From Fagopyrum homotropicum (lineage: Eukaryota; Streptophyta; Magnoliopsida; Caryophyllales; Polygonaceae): a stretch of 64,000 bases of DNA. Every line of letters begins with the position of its first letter. Within the stretch, counting starts at the first letter, position 1. The notes beneath the pieces are model-generated. The model was not told the origin of the DNA. It was given only the letters and a program-made list of their open reading frames with translations, and searched no databases. Position numbers and translations under genes: made by a program. Shown piece after piece: positions 24,321 to 35,394 of the stretch. The stretch lies in assembly GCA_033239125.1 (NCBI GenBank), contig BSWB01000002.1, positions 48,953,001 through 49,017,000 of the forward strand. Reading direction: 5' to 3'.

Positions 24321-24402
24321 AAGACTTGTTTAGTTACATTGATATCTATTGTAAATATAGATCTCGGCCCCACTTATGTTCATCCGAGATATTGATCAAT
24401 CT

Positions 24403-25080
24403 TGTTAAGATTTGTACAAGATTATAGTTAGTTATTTTATACCTTTAAATCTCTTAACATTCTAAAGGTTTTTAACTTATGTCCTATATTTTGTAGGATT
24501 ATTTTATTCTTTATCTTTTAGGAGAATCTCGTCTCTATATACCTATAGAGGTTGAGATTTGCATTTAGTTGGATATTGATATTTTTCCACATACATTCTG
24601 AGATACTCGCTACTTCATTTACGAACTGCACGTTTTATTCATTCCAATTCAATCAAAACGAGAGCCTTTGGTTGAATAGTTGTGAGTCCTTTTTAGGTTG
24701 CTCTTGTGTGTGTTAATCTTCTTAAAGATTGATGCTACTAGTCAAATTAGTCCCTCCTTATTCTTGTCTTAATTAAGAAGACTTGTGTAAGGTTGAAGAA
24801 GGAAGAGTTAAGGTAACTCTTTGTTGAGGGTTTTGATACAATTGGTCAAGGTTCATTGCAAGTGCCTATCTTGGTTCCATCTTCCTATATTTTCCATGCA
24901 TTACATCTATTATCATCTTCTATTTTCTTTCCATTATCATCCATAACATTCACGTTCTTGTTCTTTGAGTTTTCAAAAATCTCAGGCTTACCATACAAAT
25001 CTCGCCCGAGAATTTTCACCGAGATTCCTTTTGTCGTCGACTTCGTGGATTTCAATCTAGATTGGAAAATTGAGGCATCA
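24403..25080 (+). repeat. LTR of gypsy D1 (about 678 bp)
   Basis: TGTTAAGATTTG...GAGGCATCA, aligned along its length with 56292-56978 in D2. Both copies continue with an ACCCCGYATYAAA segment. In D2 this leads to a TGGTATCAGA primer site; in D1 the equivalent (about 25088-25102) is degraded. Confidence 0.6.
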
Positions 25081-25105
25081 ACCCCGTATCAAATAGGCTA
25101 CTGAA

Positions 25106-25885
25106 CAAAGTCAACAATGAGTGTTTCACGAAATTGTTGGAGATTTATGAGGAGGCAAAAATGATTAAGAAGGTTCAAACCACATGTAAGGGTTCATATT
25201 GTAGGGAAGCTCACGGGTTGCCTTGTGTCCGTGACTTTTCCATTGATATTAGGGATTGAGTTCCAATAACCTTGGAACAAATACATCCTATTTGGAGGCA
25301 AGTTTGATGGGAATGGGTTGATGGTATTGGTGAGGACGATGTTGGTTACTTAGATCCATTCATGGTGTCCCTCAACAACTTTAGGAGCTTAATGGATTTG
25401 AATTCACTAAATTCATATCTAATAGAGAGGATTTCTACGACATTATTCATCCCGGGAGTACAACGATGGAAAAATCGTTAATTGTAAAAATGAAAGGTAG
25501 AACATTTGGATCTCTTATAACAAACAGAGTATCAAGCTCGTGTGAGCATGCCACTCGAAAAGCAAGAGGGATCCCCCCTCAAGAAAAAGAGGAAAAGGTC
25601 AAGGTTGAACCAAAGGAGGACGGAGAAGAAGAAAACCTAACTCTATGTAGTAAACTACGTGGAAAAAAGAAATTTTGGGACGTGGACGTCCAAAGGTGTA
25701 TCGGTTTTGTGCAGGTTAGATCCATTTCTTGTATATTTCCATCTTATACAATACATAATGTTGCGATCTTATATTTCTTTTGGTTTCTTGTATATTTATT
25801 TTTTTGAAGGTGAAATTCATAAGTTCATGGAACCTTACAATATGTTGTGATCTTATATTTCTTTTAGTTTCTTGTATATTTATTG
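25106..25885 (+). pseudogene. Mutator-like transposase fragment, SWIM part
   Basis: The translation shows CKGSYCREAHGLPCVRDFSI (SWIM-type zinc finger, here with a CxxxxC...HGLPC remnant), ITLEQIHPIWRQV, VGYLDPFMVSLNNFRSLMDL, a Lys/Glu-rich linker and DVDVQRCIGFV. This is the order seen in plant Mutator-like transposases of the FAR1/MULE type with a C-terminal OTU-like domain. It has in-frame stops and lacks the N-terminal DDE part. Bases 25480-25885 are duplicated at 34545-34900. Confidence 0.6.
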
Positions 25886-26243
25886 ATGTGATCTTTGGCT
25901 TCTTTCCTCGAGTTTTTACATAATCTTTGCTCGAGTTTAGGCTCACTCGATGCTCCTTCCTTGAAGTTTCCTTAGCTCCATTGGCTTCATGTTTGTATCT
26001 TTGCTTGCCTTTCCTCCCTCCTTTGCTCATGAGGTTGATGATGATGGTTTGATGTATGTTGCATGGATGACTTCAGTGATGAGATATCTTCATTTTAACT
26101 CCATTTTAGGCCAAAGTACATCCAAAGACATGAAAGAATGAAAGTAGACATTCTTTTGACAAATTGAACTCCAGCTAAGATATGAATTCCCAAACCATGT
26201 AAAACAAAGGTCAAAACACACAAAACACAACTTAAAACCTATT
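25886..26243 (-). repeat. Probable Athila-type LTR fragment
   Basis: Lies where the 3' LTR of element F should begin, next to its purine tract. It contains CTCGAG half-sites (25917, 25933, 25946) and CCTTAGCTCC-like text as in other Athila LTRs. It does not align with F's own 5' LTR (32384-34016), so it may belong to a different insertion. Confidence 0.35.
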
Positions 26244-27568
26244 AAATACCCTATACTTAGCTCTTGCTTGTCCCCAAGGAAAAACAAATACATAGGATAA
26301 AGAAAAAAAAATATTTTTGGTAGTATGCTTCAAATGATTGACCACTTTTTAAAATATTAGTGTTATAGAAAGACATAAGACAATGTGAAGAATAACGAGT
26401 ACGAAATAACCATAAGACAATGTTAAATGCTCACACAAGAAACCTATAATTAAGAATCCTAAGTTAAGACAATTTAAGCTTTCTACTTAGATGTCTTTAT
26501 CGATGATGGCACTTGGTTTGCATTGTTCAACCATTCGAGTAAAATGTAGCTAAAGTGCCTATACTTAGGTGCAATCAAGCATGATCGGTATTACAATGTT
26601 ATTCTACTAGAACTCGGCCGAATAAATAAAACTTCCAATGCTCTTTTTTTCCATGGTTTACATTCGCTTTGCATTCTGTTTTTTATGTGCATACTTGGCC
26701 TCATTGACATAAAAGTAAAATAAATAAAAAAATAGCAATAATCATACAATCAATTGGCATTTGAACTTTGATGTGCTTTACTATGACTTTTTCTTTACTT
26801 TTTCCATTCATTTAGCCTTTTGCCTTATGGGTTAGTAATTTTCATTAAGTGAGTATCAACTAATGTAAGCTTTCCTAGGCCAAGCATTTTAGAGTTTATA
26901 ACCAATACACACTATCATGAACCTAAGCATATGACATTGGCTCAAATTTTAATGCATAGGCATTACTAAACCAAACATCAACCAATAGAAATGTATAAAT
27001 GCATAAATAAATTCAAGTTTCATATACATTTCATGGATGATTATCTGACATGCTTCATGTATGCTATATTCACAAACATCAGAATAAACAAGTCTCAATG
27101 TATTGCCATGACATTAACATAAGTTTTGCCATCAAGATCACATCATTCATTGTAAGAAGCATACAAAAATTTTAAGTTTTTTTTTTAAGTTTTTTGAATT
27201 TTATATTTTTTAAATGTTTTGGATTTTCCAAAAATAAGAACTAACACAAAAGATAAATAAAAGAAAAAAAAAAAGAAAATGAAAATATGCAAACATATAT
27301 CTACAAATGAATGTAAGCATTCCCTACCTCATACTTAAGATTTGCATTGTCCCTAATGCAAAAATAAAAGAGAGAGAGAGATATAGATCACTCACAAAAT
27401 GCATGGTGTCTTTCTTGTAGGTGGCCTTCACTCGTTGATGTACCAATTCCCCCACTCTTTCTTTATGGAAGTGGCGTCATCATGTATGGTCTTTTACTCA
27501 AGTTGAATCTCACTTAAGGTCTTGACTTGTTCATGTATTTGGACCTTAAGAGCATCATATCTTGCATG
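26244..27568 (-). other. Non-coding 3' region of Athila F
   Basis: No gene. It holds the purine tract near 26250 (AAGTATAGGGTATTT, minus) and a second one with a GCATTAGGGACAATGC palindrome at about 27320-27355, as in B and C. A/T runs are frequent (27170-27290). Confidence 0.5.
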
Positions 27569-28555
27569 TTAAGCTATCATCCAATCAATATCCTCATTAT
27601 TCCTCCTTTTGTACTCATACATCCATACTTGTTGTCTTTGCATGAATTGATGAACATGCTCCATATTCTCTTGGTAAGAATAACTATTATGAGGTCTTGA
27701 GTTGGATGCACCACCATGAACACCCTCTATTGAAACATCATCATTATCATTGAGGTCTTGAGTTGGATGCACCACCATGGACATCCTCTATTGAAACATC
27801 GTCATTATCATTGAGGTCACCTACCTCCTCCTCGAGGTCTAGGTTCTCATCCCCATCACTTTACTCCTCATCATTTTACCTTTTCACATAATCATGATCT
27901 TTCTCTTCAAGTAACTCAATCCAATATCTTTCCCTATTTGTTGACACAAACACGGTACAACATGGGTCCCAAGGTAACAAGGTACCTATGCCACGAACAC
28001 TTACCAAACCTAATCTTCCTACCTTGACAATTTTGTTGAACTTAAGGAGGGCAAGGTCAATCTTATGAAACTTAATAGTTGGGGAGGGTGTAAAACGCTC
28101 AAACTGAATACCTAACTACTTGGTGATTGGAAACTAAGCCTCCAATGCAAATAGAGCCTTTACTTTTCAAGGCCAACATCCCAAGGAACATAATAAGCAT
28201 GTAGTGTATGCGAGAGATGGTATTATGGAAAGCACACCACATGATGTAGAGCTCATCCAAGGTGGATGTGATAACACTATCAAACGGCTAAAGAAGATTC
28301 ACTAAGAATTCTAAAGAAGAGAAAGATGGTAGGGTAATTGATGGCGGGGCTCTTAGTCTTTTTGGCTACAAACTTACCCGCTTCTATGGTCTTCTGAAAC
28401 TTATAGCTAAAGGATGGTATATCCAAGATCTCTTGAATATCCTCTATAGAGAGGGTCCGGTATTGGTTTGCAAGATGGAAAGAGATTGTAAAATTGGTTG
28501 ATTCTCGAGTAGGATAAGTAGCTTTGTAGGTCCTAAGGAACTCAAGGGTAAGGTT
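27569..28555 (-). pseudogene. Envelope-like ORF of Athila F, C-terminal part
   Basis: A LTLEFLRTYKATYP segment and FHLANQYRTLSIEDI at 28370-28555 match the second quarter of the envelope-like frame of C. The C-terminal piece (27569-27784) is Asn/His/Gln-rich. The frame is broken by several stops and by a 61-bp tandem duplication (27691-27812), whose length is not a multiple of three. The N-terminal part lies beyond the solo LTR, at 30240-30550. Confidence 0.6.
27691..27812. repeat. Tandem duplication, 2 x 61 bp
   Basis: The unit GAGGTCTTGAGTTGGATGCA... repeats with a 61-bp period and a few differences, inside the envelope-like pseudogene of F. Confidence 0.85.
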
Positions 28556-29650
28556 TGTGACAATCATGTTACTTTCGGAATCCCGGGACTGTGCCTTGTC
28601 CGCAGTCACAGCGTGGTTAGCCCGCGGTCGCGGTTGTGTAGGGTAGACGGACGACATTTTGACCGCCAACCTTTCTTCCTTTACTTCTTCCTTTCCTCTT
28701 TCTTTGTAGGGAAGGTTTGTGCCTGCTCCCATATTGTTCTTCTTCTCCTCTTACGCTCATTCTCTCCTTCTTCTTCCTTCCTTTCCTTCTTTCTTTTCTT
28801 GCTTGGATCTTCCTCTATGATGATGTTGAAGATGTAGATGATGATGTTGGTGGCTATAGATTGAGGTTGTAGCAACTTGGGTTATTTTGGTTTCTTAATT
28901 GTTCATCAAAGAAAGAGTGGTGAGATCTCCTATCTTCCTTTCTTCCCCTTCTTTTTGTTTTCTTCTACTTTCTTCCTTTTTGGAACCCAACAATAATAAT
29001 CTTGTTCTTCTTGGACGTTTGGTATGTGGATATGTTGAGGAAGTTAAGATGGGGTTGGAATCCTTAGATGAGAGGTAGAGATCGAGAAGATTAGTTGAAA
29101 GAAGCAAAGAAGCGAGGTTCTATTATGAACCTGAACCCGCTCCGGCTTGCCGCCGCACCCGCGCCTGGAGTGGAGCCGTCCCACCGCGCCTGGAGTGGAG
29201 CCTCCGCACCCGCGCCTTACCTCCGCCGCACCCACGCCTTACCTCCGCCGCACCCGCGCCTTCGGGCATTGTCACCGTACTCGCGCCTCCGTGTGGCCGC
29301 GCCCGTGCATTTGCTCAGGACATACCAAGTCCTTGGTATGTCTTTCCTTTCCTCTTGGGTTATGGCTTCCTTGTAGAAGCATGCTAGGTTGGATATATAT
29401 GTGATGGGTTGATTATGTTAGGTTAAGGGATTACCTTGTTACAGGTAAGTCCCTCAGGCTTACTTAGATACTTTCTGTGCGTTTGTTTGTTGTAATGGTG
29501 GTGTGTGTTTATATGTTTATAACTATAAACCGGAATAGGATGACCATATGGATTTAACGGCCAAAGTGTATTGTAATCGGGCGGTGACATCACTGACTAA
29601 CTCTGTCTAGAGCTGGGAGGTTCTCTACGACCAGCCCTGGCAAGTAGATG

Positions 29651-29721
<71 letters not shown>

Positions 29722-30239
29722 TTATATATATGTCAACCCATTCTTTGCGGGTAGAAGGGGACAGAGGCGAGGGTTGAAGAATCCTTGTTTGACAAACTAA
29801 GTTGAATTAGTAAAGTGAATCAGTTAATGAAAGATAATAAACGGTTTAGTTGTGAGCATGTTTATGTGATATCTTGCGTATGTGTTGATTGTGCTATTAT
29901 GCTATTCTTATATATGGATTGTTAGCTAAAAGTTTATACTGTTTGGAGTTTAGGAAGACTACAGAGTGATCTGGCAAGAGTGAACAACCGAGGGTCCCGT
30001 ACATGTATACGATGTTGAGGGTTTTTGGGATGTATGGATATATGTTGTACAATTTTGATACTCCGCTATGTGTTATGTATGTATTTTGGTTTATGATATT
30101 TCCACTTTATCGATATTGATTTTATATTTATTTGTGCCTTGTTGTAAGATCCAGTGAACTTGTTGTCAAGCTAGGGTCAGGTTCCATTGTGAGGTCCTAG
30201 CTCGTAGCATCCCGATTCCTATGGATTTGGGGTGTTACA
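28556..30239 (+). repeat. Solo LTR (1684 bp) inserted in the envelope-like gene of F
   Basis: Starts TGTGACAATC and ends GGGGTGTTACA. The flanks AGGTT (28551-28555) and AGGTC (30240-30244) form a target duplication with one mismatch, and Athila coding sequence resumes on both sides. Its 3' half resembles 54072-56197 (GTTGTAAGATCCAGTGAACT, GGTCCTAGCTCGTAGCAT). GC-rich motif blocks at 28583-28636 and 29131-29310 are built from CCGCGGTCGCGG and CCGCACCCGCGCC units. Short proline-rich ORFs across them are composition artefacts. Confidence 0.75.
29653..29731. repeat. (AT)n microsatellite
   Basis: About 80 bp of nearly pure TA repeats inside the solo LTR. Confidence 0.95.
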
Positions 30240-30550
30240 AGGTCTTCATAAGTTTCCTCATTCCAACCTAAGAAGGATTCTAAGCCGATCTTAGGAAACA
30301 AGGCCTTAATGTCATCCTCCATTCCCATACCTTGGATCAAGTCATGATCTAGGTACCTAGTGGGTCGGATCTTGAGTTTGCTCAACCTTACATGAGCCGG
30401 TTTGTAGGATTTGTGAATCACTATCTTAAGCTTGGATTTTGGAACCAGAGGGCTAGTAATAGGCTCTTGATCACCATCACCCTCACTTTCTTCAATAGGC
30501 CTCTTGCCTTTCTTAAAGGGAGAAGGGATGGAGATCTTAGTTCTTCCCAT
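30240..30550 (-). pseudogene. Envelope-like ORF of Athila F, N-terminal part
   Basis: Begins at 30550 with a Lys/Pro-rich stretch and continues with RPTRYLDHDLIQGMGMEDDI, aligned with the RY-x-L-D-D-L region of C's envelope-like frame. It stops abruptly at the solo LTR. The remainder is at 27569-28555. Confidence 0.6.
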
Positions 30551-31484
30551 AATGTGTTAGAAATTAAACAAGATAGGACTTTATTATTTGAAGAGGTAAG
30601 TACCTATAACATGAGAAAAATTAAAAATGATATTAAATTTCGTGAATGTAAAACTGAATCAGTGTAATTCAATTGAACTAAGGAATTGATCAACCATATA
30701 GATATAAGATAATCATGGTTGATAGATAGATACACATGATCAAGTGCTAGTAAGTTCCAAGATAAGATAAACATTTCAGTTCATGAAAGAAACTATCTCA
30801 TGCTTTCTACTTATCTAACATTCATCCTTCAATGATAAGAACTAGAATCATCAATTTCAACCAAGAAATTCATCATATGAAGAATAGATATAAGACATGA
30901 TAAGCTTTATCAAGGAAGATCAAATATAAGAATATTCAATGAAAACTCATAACAATCACTCATTTATGTCTTAACCATCAAATGAAATTCAAATAAACTC
31001 CAATAACAGTAATAAAAAAAATTTACATAAAAATGTGAAAATCATAAATATTACTAAGGTTATAATCAATCAATCATAAGAAAAGATGTGAACCAAATAT
31101 TTATTCAAGAAATTCTCATAATCAATAAACTCAAATTTGAATATTCAAATATCCAATTGAATCAATGCATCATGCATAACAACTTAATACTCCCGACATC
31201 AGCTCATACCTTGATGTTCTCAATTCATTGTCAATTCTTCAAAAAATTAAGTCAACAAAAGAAGTGAGGAGAAATCATACCTTTATTGATCAATCAATGT
31301 GGTCCCACTAAAAATTTGAACTTTTTCAAACCTTCAACAACCAACAATAGTGAAAATTCAGATTTTAAGAATAAGAGAAAATGGGTTTGAGGTAAAAGTG
31401 AGTTTTTGTGAAAGAAAATGGTAGAAAAGGGTTGAGAAAGGTTATGAATGAAGTTTTGTGAAGGTGGAAGAAGATTCCAAAAAA
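30551..31484 (-). other. AT-rich envelope-like leader joined to gag
   Basis: No coding signal. Equivalent to the leader before the envelope-like frame. At about 31480 it joins directly to gag sequence, marking the deletion of pol. Confidence 0.5.
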
Positions 31485-32262
31485 ACACGTTAATTTTACC
31501 TCTAAGTTCCGTTATTATTGATGGCGGAAATAATTTGGTGAGGAATTCGACGATCATCTCCTCCCAAGTGTTGTTGACCCTTACTTCCGGTATATGTTGA
31601 TATCAAGCAAGAGCCTTATCCTTCAAAGAAAAGGAAAATCCTCTTAACTTGTGATTGTCGTTTTCCAATCTCAGCCTCAACGTCTCCATAAGTATCTCAT
31701 AATTCTGCAAGTGCTGGTGTAGAGATTCCCCTTCTGATCCTCCAAACTAGCTTTGACGGATAATTTGGATGACTTGGGAACGGAACTCATAATCATGATT
31801 AGTTGGATTTCCGAAATCCACTCTAGGACAACGTGTACGTTGCGTTAGGTCCATTCTTTGACCAAGAGTTTTTGGTTCTCCCACAAATGGATCAGCTCTA
31901 ACATTCCTCATCGGAGGGTGAGGTACAACCGCTGGTGGTGGAGTTGGGTGCAGCAGGAGGAGGATTCGGTGGAGATATCTCCATGCTGACGTTTCCTCCT
32001 CTTTGAAGGAGCATGTGTCTCATATTGGTATGCATCTCATAAATTTCTGCTCTAAGCGTATCTATGTTTTCATGCACTCTTGTTCTTCCTTCTAGAAAGA
32101 GCTCATTTGCAAGCCTTGCTTGTTCCAAGGCGTCTTCCAACTCAGCTTGAACGTTTTTGTCAGCCAACTTCTTCTTACTAGCTTCTCTTAACCTTCTTCG
32201 GATGGTTCTTTCCGGTTCAGGTCGTAGGGAACGAGATCTTTATCAACGCGAGATCTTCACAT
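31485..32262 (-). pseudogene. gag of Athila F, truncated
   Basis: The start codon at 32262 is followed immediately by TGA where A and B have CGA. Further on come the AELEDALEQARLANELFLEG coiled-coil-like region and FLTKLFPPSIITELRGKIN of the Retrotrans_gag domain, where homology ends at about 31485. Several frame changes separate these pieces. Confidence 0.7.
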
Positions 32263-32359
32263 AAACCTAAAAAAGAAAAAGGGAATTCCTGCAAGAACAA
32301 CTACTCAAAGCAAAAAGTTCTAACTAGACAACTGAAATTACCGCTTGGTCTAGACCAAG

Positions 32360-32377
32360 TCCCCAGCAACGGAGCCA
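32360..32377 (-). promoter_or_regulatory. Primer-binding site, mutated (element F)
   Basis: Minus strand TGGCTCCGTTGCTGGGGA, the tRNA-Asp site with two substitutions. Confidence 0.75.
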
Positions 32378-33120
32378 AAAACTTGTTCGCTCTCAAATGT
32401 GTGTGTATATGAACAAAAATAAGTCCTCAATTCATAATGGAAGTAAAGCAAATAAGCGAACTCATAATGTACAGGTCAATAGCAATAAAGGTAAATATTC
32501 CAGGGTCGCACACAGGGAATACGGTGAAGCCAAATAGTAAAAGTAAATCTAGGTAAACAATTTGCAAATATCAAATAACGGAAAAGATAAAAAGCAATTA
32601 TGTGAATATATGTAATAATCAGGAAAGTGCAGATTCTAGAGATCAAGGTATCCAATTGTGGTTTTCGATTCAAGACTTCTAAAGATCTATGGACAGAGAT
32701 GGGATCTCAAAGTAAAGATGTTTCCATGGTGGGATAGATCACGGGGGAGGTTTCACTATCCACTATCCCAAACTAAAGCTCCTATCACCGGGTGAGTCTC
32801 AAGGATCTAAGGAAAGCAACTATAATCTCAAACCAACCACTCAACCTAAGAGAATAGAACTAACCTTTACCGGGTAAGTCTCAGGTAAGCTCACAAACAC
32901 AAGAAGAAGGCACACTCAAATCTAATAAAGGATAAACCTTTATTACCTAGAACTCATCATCTTTGGCAACCAAAAAAGGGAATCACCGGGTAAGTCTCAT
33001 CTCAAGCTTGGATGTAAGCTTGAAAGGCTCAATAAGGCTAGAATTTAGGCAATCTTTAACCTAGGCTTAAGGATATAACAAAAGCAGAACAACAGACGAA
33101 ACCACAGACTGTTCTTGGTG

Positions 33121-33158
33121 AAATCTTGCCGAGATTCTCAAGAACAGACCGAGATTCG
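33121..33158 (-). repeat. Palindrome cassette 2, LTR F
   Basis: AATCTTGCCGAGATT, the phrase CTCAAGAACAGA, then CCGAGATT. The same phrase separates unrelated half-sites in element C (8838-8850). Confidence 0.7.
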
Positions 33159-33674
33159 TATATGTGAAGGTAAAAACAACTCTCATGGTCCAATCTAAAC
33201 TTAAAGGCTCAATCTATCATCATCAAACCACAACCATCAACCAATCACCCTAGAATTGCAAAGGTTTTATCCAACAACACACATTCAAATCAAGATAGAT
33301 ATATGAAATCAAGAAACCAAAATAACAAAAAATAAAACAAAAGAGAAGTAACAAATACTTAGCAAAAGGTCGTCAATAATCAAAATATGTATGAAAGCAA
33401 TAACAAATATCCAGTCTTGTGTTCCCAAAGCAACGAAATCTAAAAAATAGGTATTCTCTCCAAGAATATTTCACAATCTGTCTCAATCTTTATTGTTCTT
33501 GTTGTTGATGATTCAATCTCTCAAAGTGTTGTAGTACGGTGTGTCAAGCCGTGGCAAATATGTTGTCTCTCGTCCTCCCTTGATTATTTGCAGCCATGAT
33601 ATCTTATAGAAGAAGTTAGGGTTTGAAGTTTGCGTTTTGGGCTGTTTTCATTAAACTACGGTCAAGCCCGTACA

Positions 33675-33713
33675 AAATCTCGGCTGAGATTTCCTCTAAT
33701 GACCCGAGATTTG
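33675..33713 (-). repeat. Palindrome cassette 1, LTR F
   Basis: AAATCTCGGCTGAGATTT and a second CCGAGATTT half-site. Positionally equivalent to the cassettes of A, B and C, but a different motif. Confidence 0.7.
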
Positions 33714-34016
33714 TACTCTGGAGTGTGTTATCTCTTAGATCTTCCTTCTGTCTTCTTTCAAGATATCTTATCCCTCCTTTTAAGCTCCAGAATGGTTCCC
33801 CTATGGTCCACCTTGATGCCTTGTCCATGAATGTTCCATTTTCGCTCCAAATTGTGTCAATGTACCTACAATTGCAATAAAACTTTAGGTAGATCTCTAT
33901 TCAAACAAAATAGGCAAATAGAAGCTAAATGATGATGAATGTATGTCTATGCATGAAAAAGAAAGAGAAAACTACCTAAATGCATGTCTATACTAAGGTC
34001 ATAGTTCATGTCATCA

Positions 34017-34530
34017 ATAACAACACAACACATTTTATGCACAATAAAAATTAAAACAAAAGGGGAAAAGAAAAAAAAACAAATGAGTTCCCTATCATTA
34101 AGTGCCCTTGTTTAAGGTCCTAGGCTCGACCTAGCTTCTTTTCTTCATTTATCCCGGATAAAAGATTGATGAAGCAAGCTTGTCTTGATCTTTTGAATCC
34201 TTCTTCCTAGTGACCCATTTCTTCAAGTCCTTGAAGAACATCACTTGTCTTCTAGGCATTGAACGAATTAACTCCTTAGCATTCTTAGGTGTAGGATCCT
34301 CTTCTTGTTGTTGATCCCCAACTTTCATAACCTTGATTTCTTTTATGTTGAATGGTTCTTAACAACTAGTATCCTCAAGTATTTTCTTTGACTCACCTTC
34401 ATCTTCCAAGTATTTCACATCTTCATTTTCACAAGGAGGTTTGATAATCTTGGTGTACTTGTATTTGATGCTCTCCCCATCTAATGACAAAACCCCATTG
34501 TTTAACATCAATAAGATTTCCGGCGGTAGC
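34017..34530 (-). other. Unrecognised coding-like remnant
   Basis: The minus-strand translation gives Lys/Glu-rich pieces (a VLSLDGESIKYKYTKIIKPP-like stretch near 34430-34500) interrupted by stops. It may be retroelement-derived. I do not recognise the family. Confidence 0.25.
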
Positions 34531-35394
34531 TAGGAAACAAAACCGTCGAATGTAAGAACGAAAGGTAGAGCTTGTGGATCTCGTTCAACAAAAAGAGTGT
34601 CAAGCTCGTTCGAGCATGTCACTCGGAAACCAAGCGGGCGGCCCCCTAAAGATAAAGAGGTAAAGGTCAAGGTTAAACGTACCTAAGGAGGATGAGGAAG
34701 AAGAAGAGAACCTAAATCCATGTACGAAACCACGTGGAAAAAAAAAAAACAATTTCGGGACGTGGACGTACAAAGATCTATCGGTTTCGTCCATGTTAGA
34801 TCCACTTGTTGTATATTTTCATCTTATACAATACAATATGTTGTGATCTTATACTTCTTTTAGTTTCTTGTATATTTTTTAATAGGTGACATTCATAAGT
34901 TCATGGATCTTACATAGTTTGATAAGGATGTCTTGGTGATGGTCATTATGGATATAGATCCCTCATTGTGGCGTTGGGTTGTTCGTCATATGATTATTTG
35001 ATCATATGAAAGGAGATGACTAATGAGTTGTACTTAAAGAAGGAATTGTATGCAAAGGTGAGTATGTATATTTTAACTTTTTTTTTTTATGTCAACTTAT
35101 TTCTTACACCACTTTCTTCTTACTCCTCATTGGTGTCTTTTTTCAAGCCAACTAACATGGTCATTAGCAAAGTATGTTGGACACGTTTTGAACCGTGTCC
35201 GAACCGGCATTGGATGAAGGTCTTTATCGTCAGTCTCTCAACGGCAATATATTATCGATGTGTCGTGGTTTGCCTTGGGAGGACGCCGGAGACTTGCTTA
35301 CCGATGATCACCATTGTTGAGAACCAGAATTCACCGACTGAAATCCGTGCGATGACATTGGTTGGGGGCAAACACATTTTGTACCATTGTGTTT
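34531..35394 (+). pseudogene. Mutator-like transposase fragment, OTU part
   Basis: The first 350 bp duplicate 25480-25885 (Lys/Arg-rich linker, DVDVQRSIGFVHV-like). Farther on, KELYAKV, HWMKV and VVVCLGRTPETCLPMITI, ending in VGGKHILYH, match the OTU-like cysteine-protease domain at the C-terminus of some plant Mutator-like proteins. The conserved D-G-N-C nucleophile segment is not preserved. Stops and a poly-T insertion (about 35080) break the frame. Confidence 0.6.

Larger units (their letters stand above)
21571..25080 (+). mobile_element. Decayed Ty3/gypsy element D1, integrase tail and LTR
   Basis: Coding remnants (21571-22709, 22900-24000) have many stops. The recognisable part is the integrase C-terminus at about 23755-23990 (LPFKE..., then EMIFEPGNIVWLQLGK), followed by the typical gypsy polyprotein tail at 24100-24320 (SRTNPFQEGDYDAG..., SITRSRALKEK). 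An LTR follows at 24403-25080. I find no RT or RNase H here, so the element is deleted or non-autonomous. The motif AAATCTCGCCCGAGATTT and half-sites of it recur at 21621, 22803, 24026 and 24997. Confidence 0.6.
26244..34016 (-). mobile_element. Internally deleted Athila-type element F
   Basis: Minus strand order: 5' LTR (34016-32384), mutated tRNA-Asp primer site, gag (32262 to about 31485), abrupt change to the envelope-like leader (about 31480-30551), envelope-like frame (30550-30240 and 28555 to about 27569), non-coding tail and purine tract (about 26244-26275). All of protease, RT and integrase is missing. A solo LTR (28556-30239) splits the envelope-like frame. Confidence 0.75.
32384..34016 (-). 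repeat. 5' LTR of Athila F (1633 bp)
   Basis: On the plus strand TGTTCGCTCTC...CATGTCATCA, the same ends as in C. ACCGGGTAAGTCTC-type repeats (32760-33000) are shared with A and B. Palindrome cassettes lie at 33675-33713 (+304 to +342) and 33121-33158 (+859 to +896) and use CGAGAT/ATCTCG half-sites. A CTATAAGA-like TATA candidate is near 33600. Confidence 0.8.

Noticed and set aside
29095..29404. Proline/arginine-rich ORFs over the GC-rich block
   Set aside because: They are produced by the CCGCACCCGCGCC repeats in several frames and have no homology.
33616..33880. Short ORFs on both strands in the F LTR
   Set aside because: They overlap cassette 1 and the U3 region, with no homology or conservation in other LTRs.
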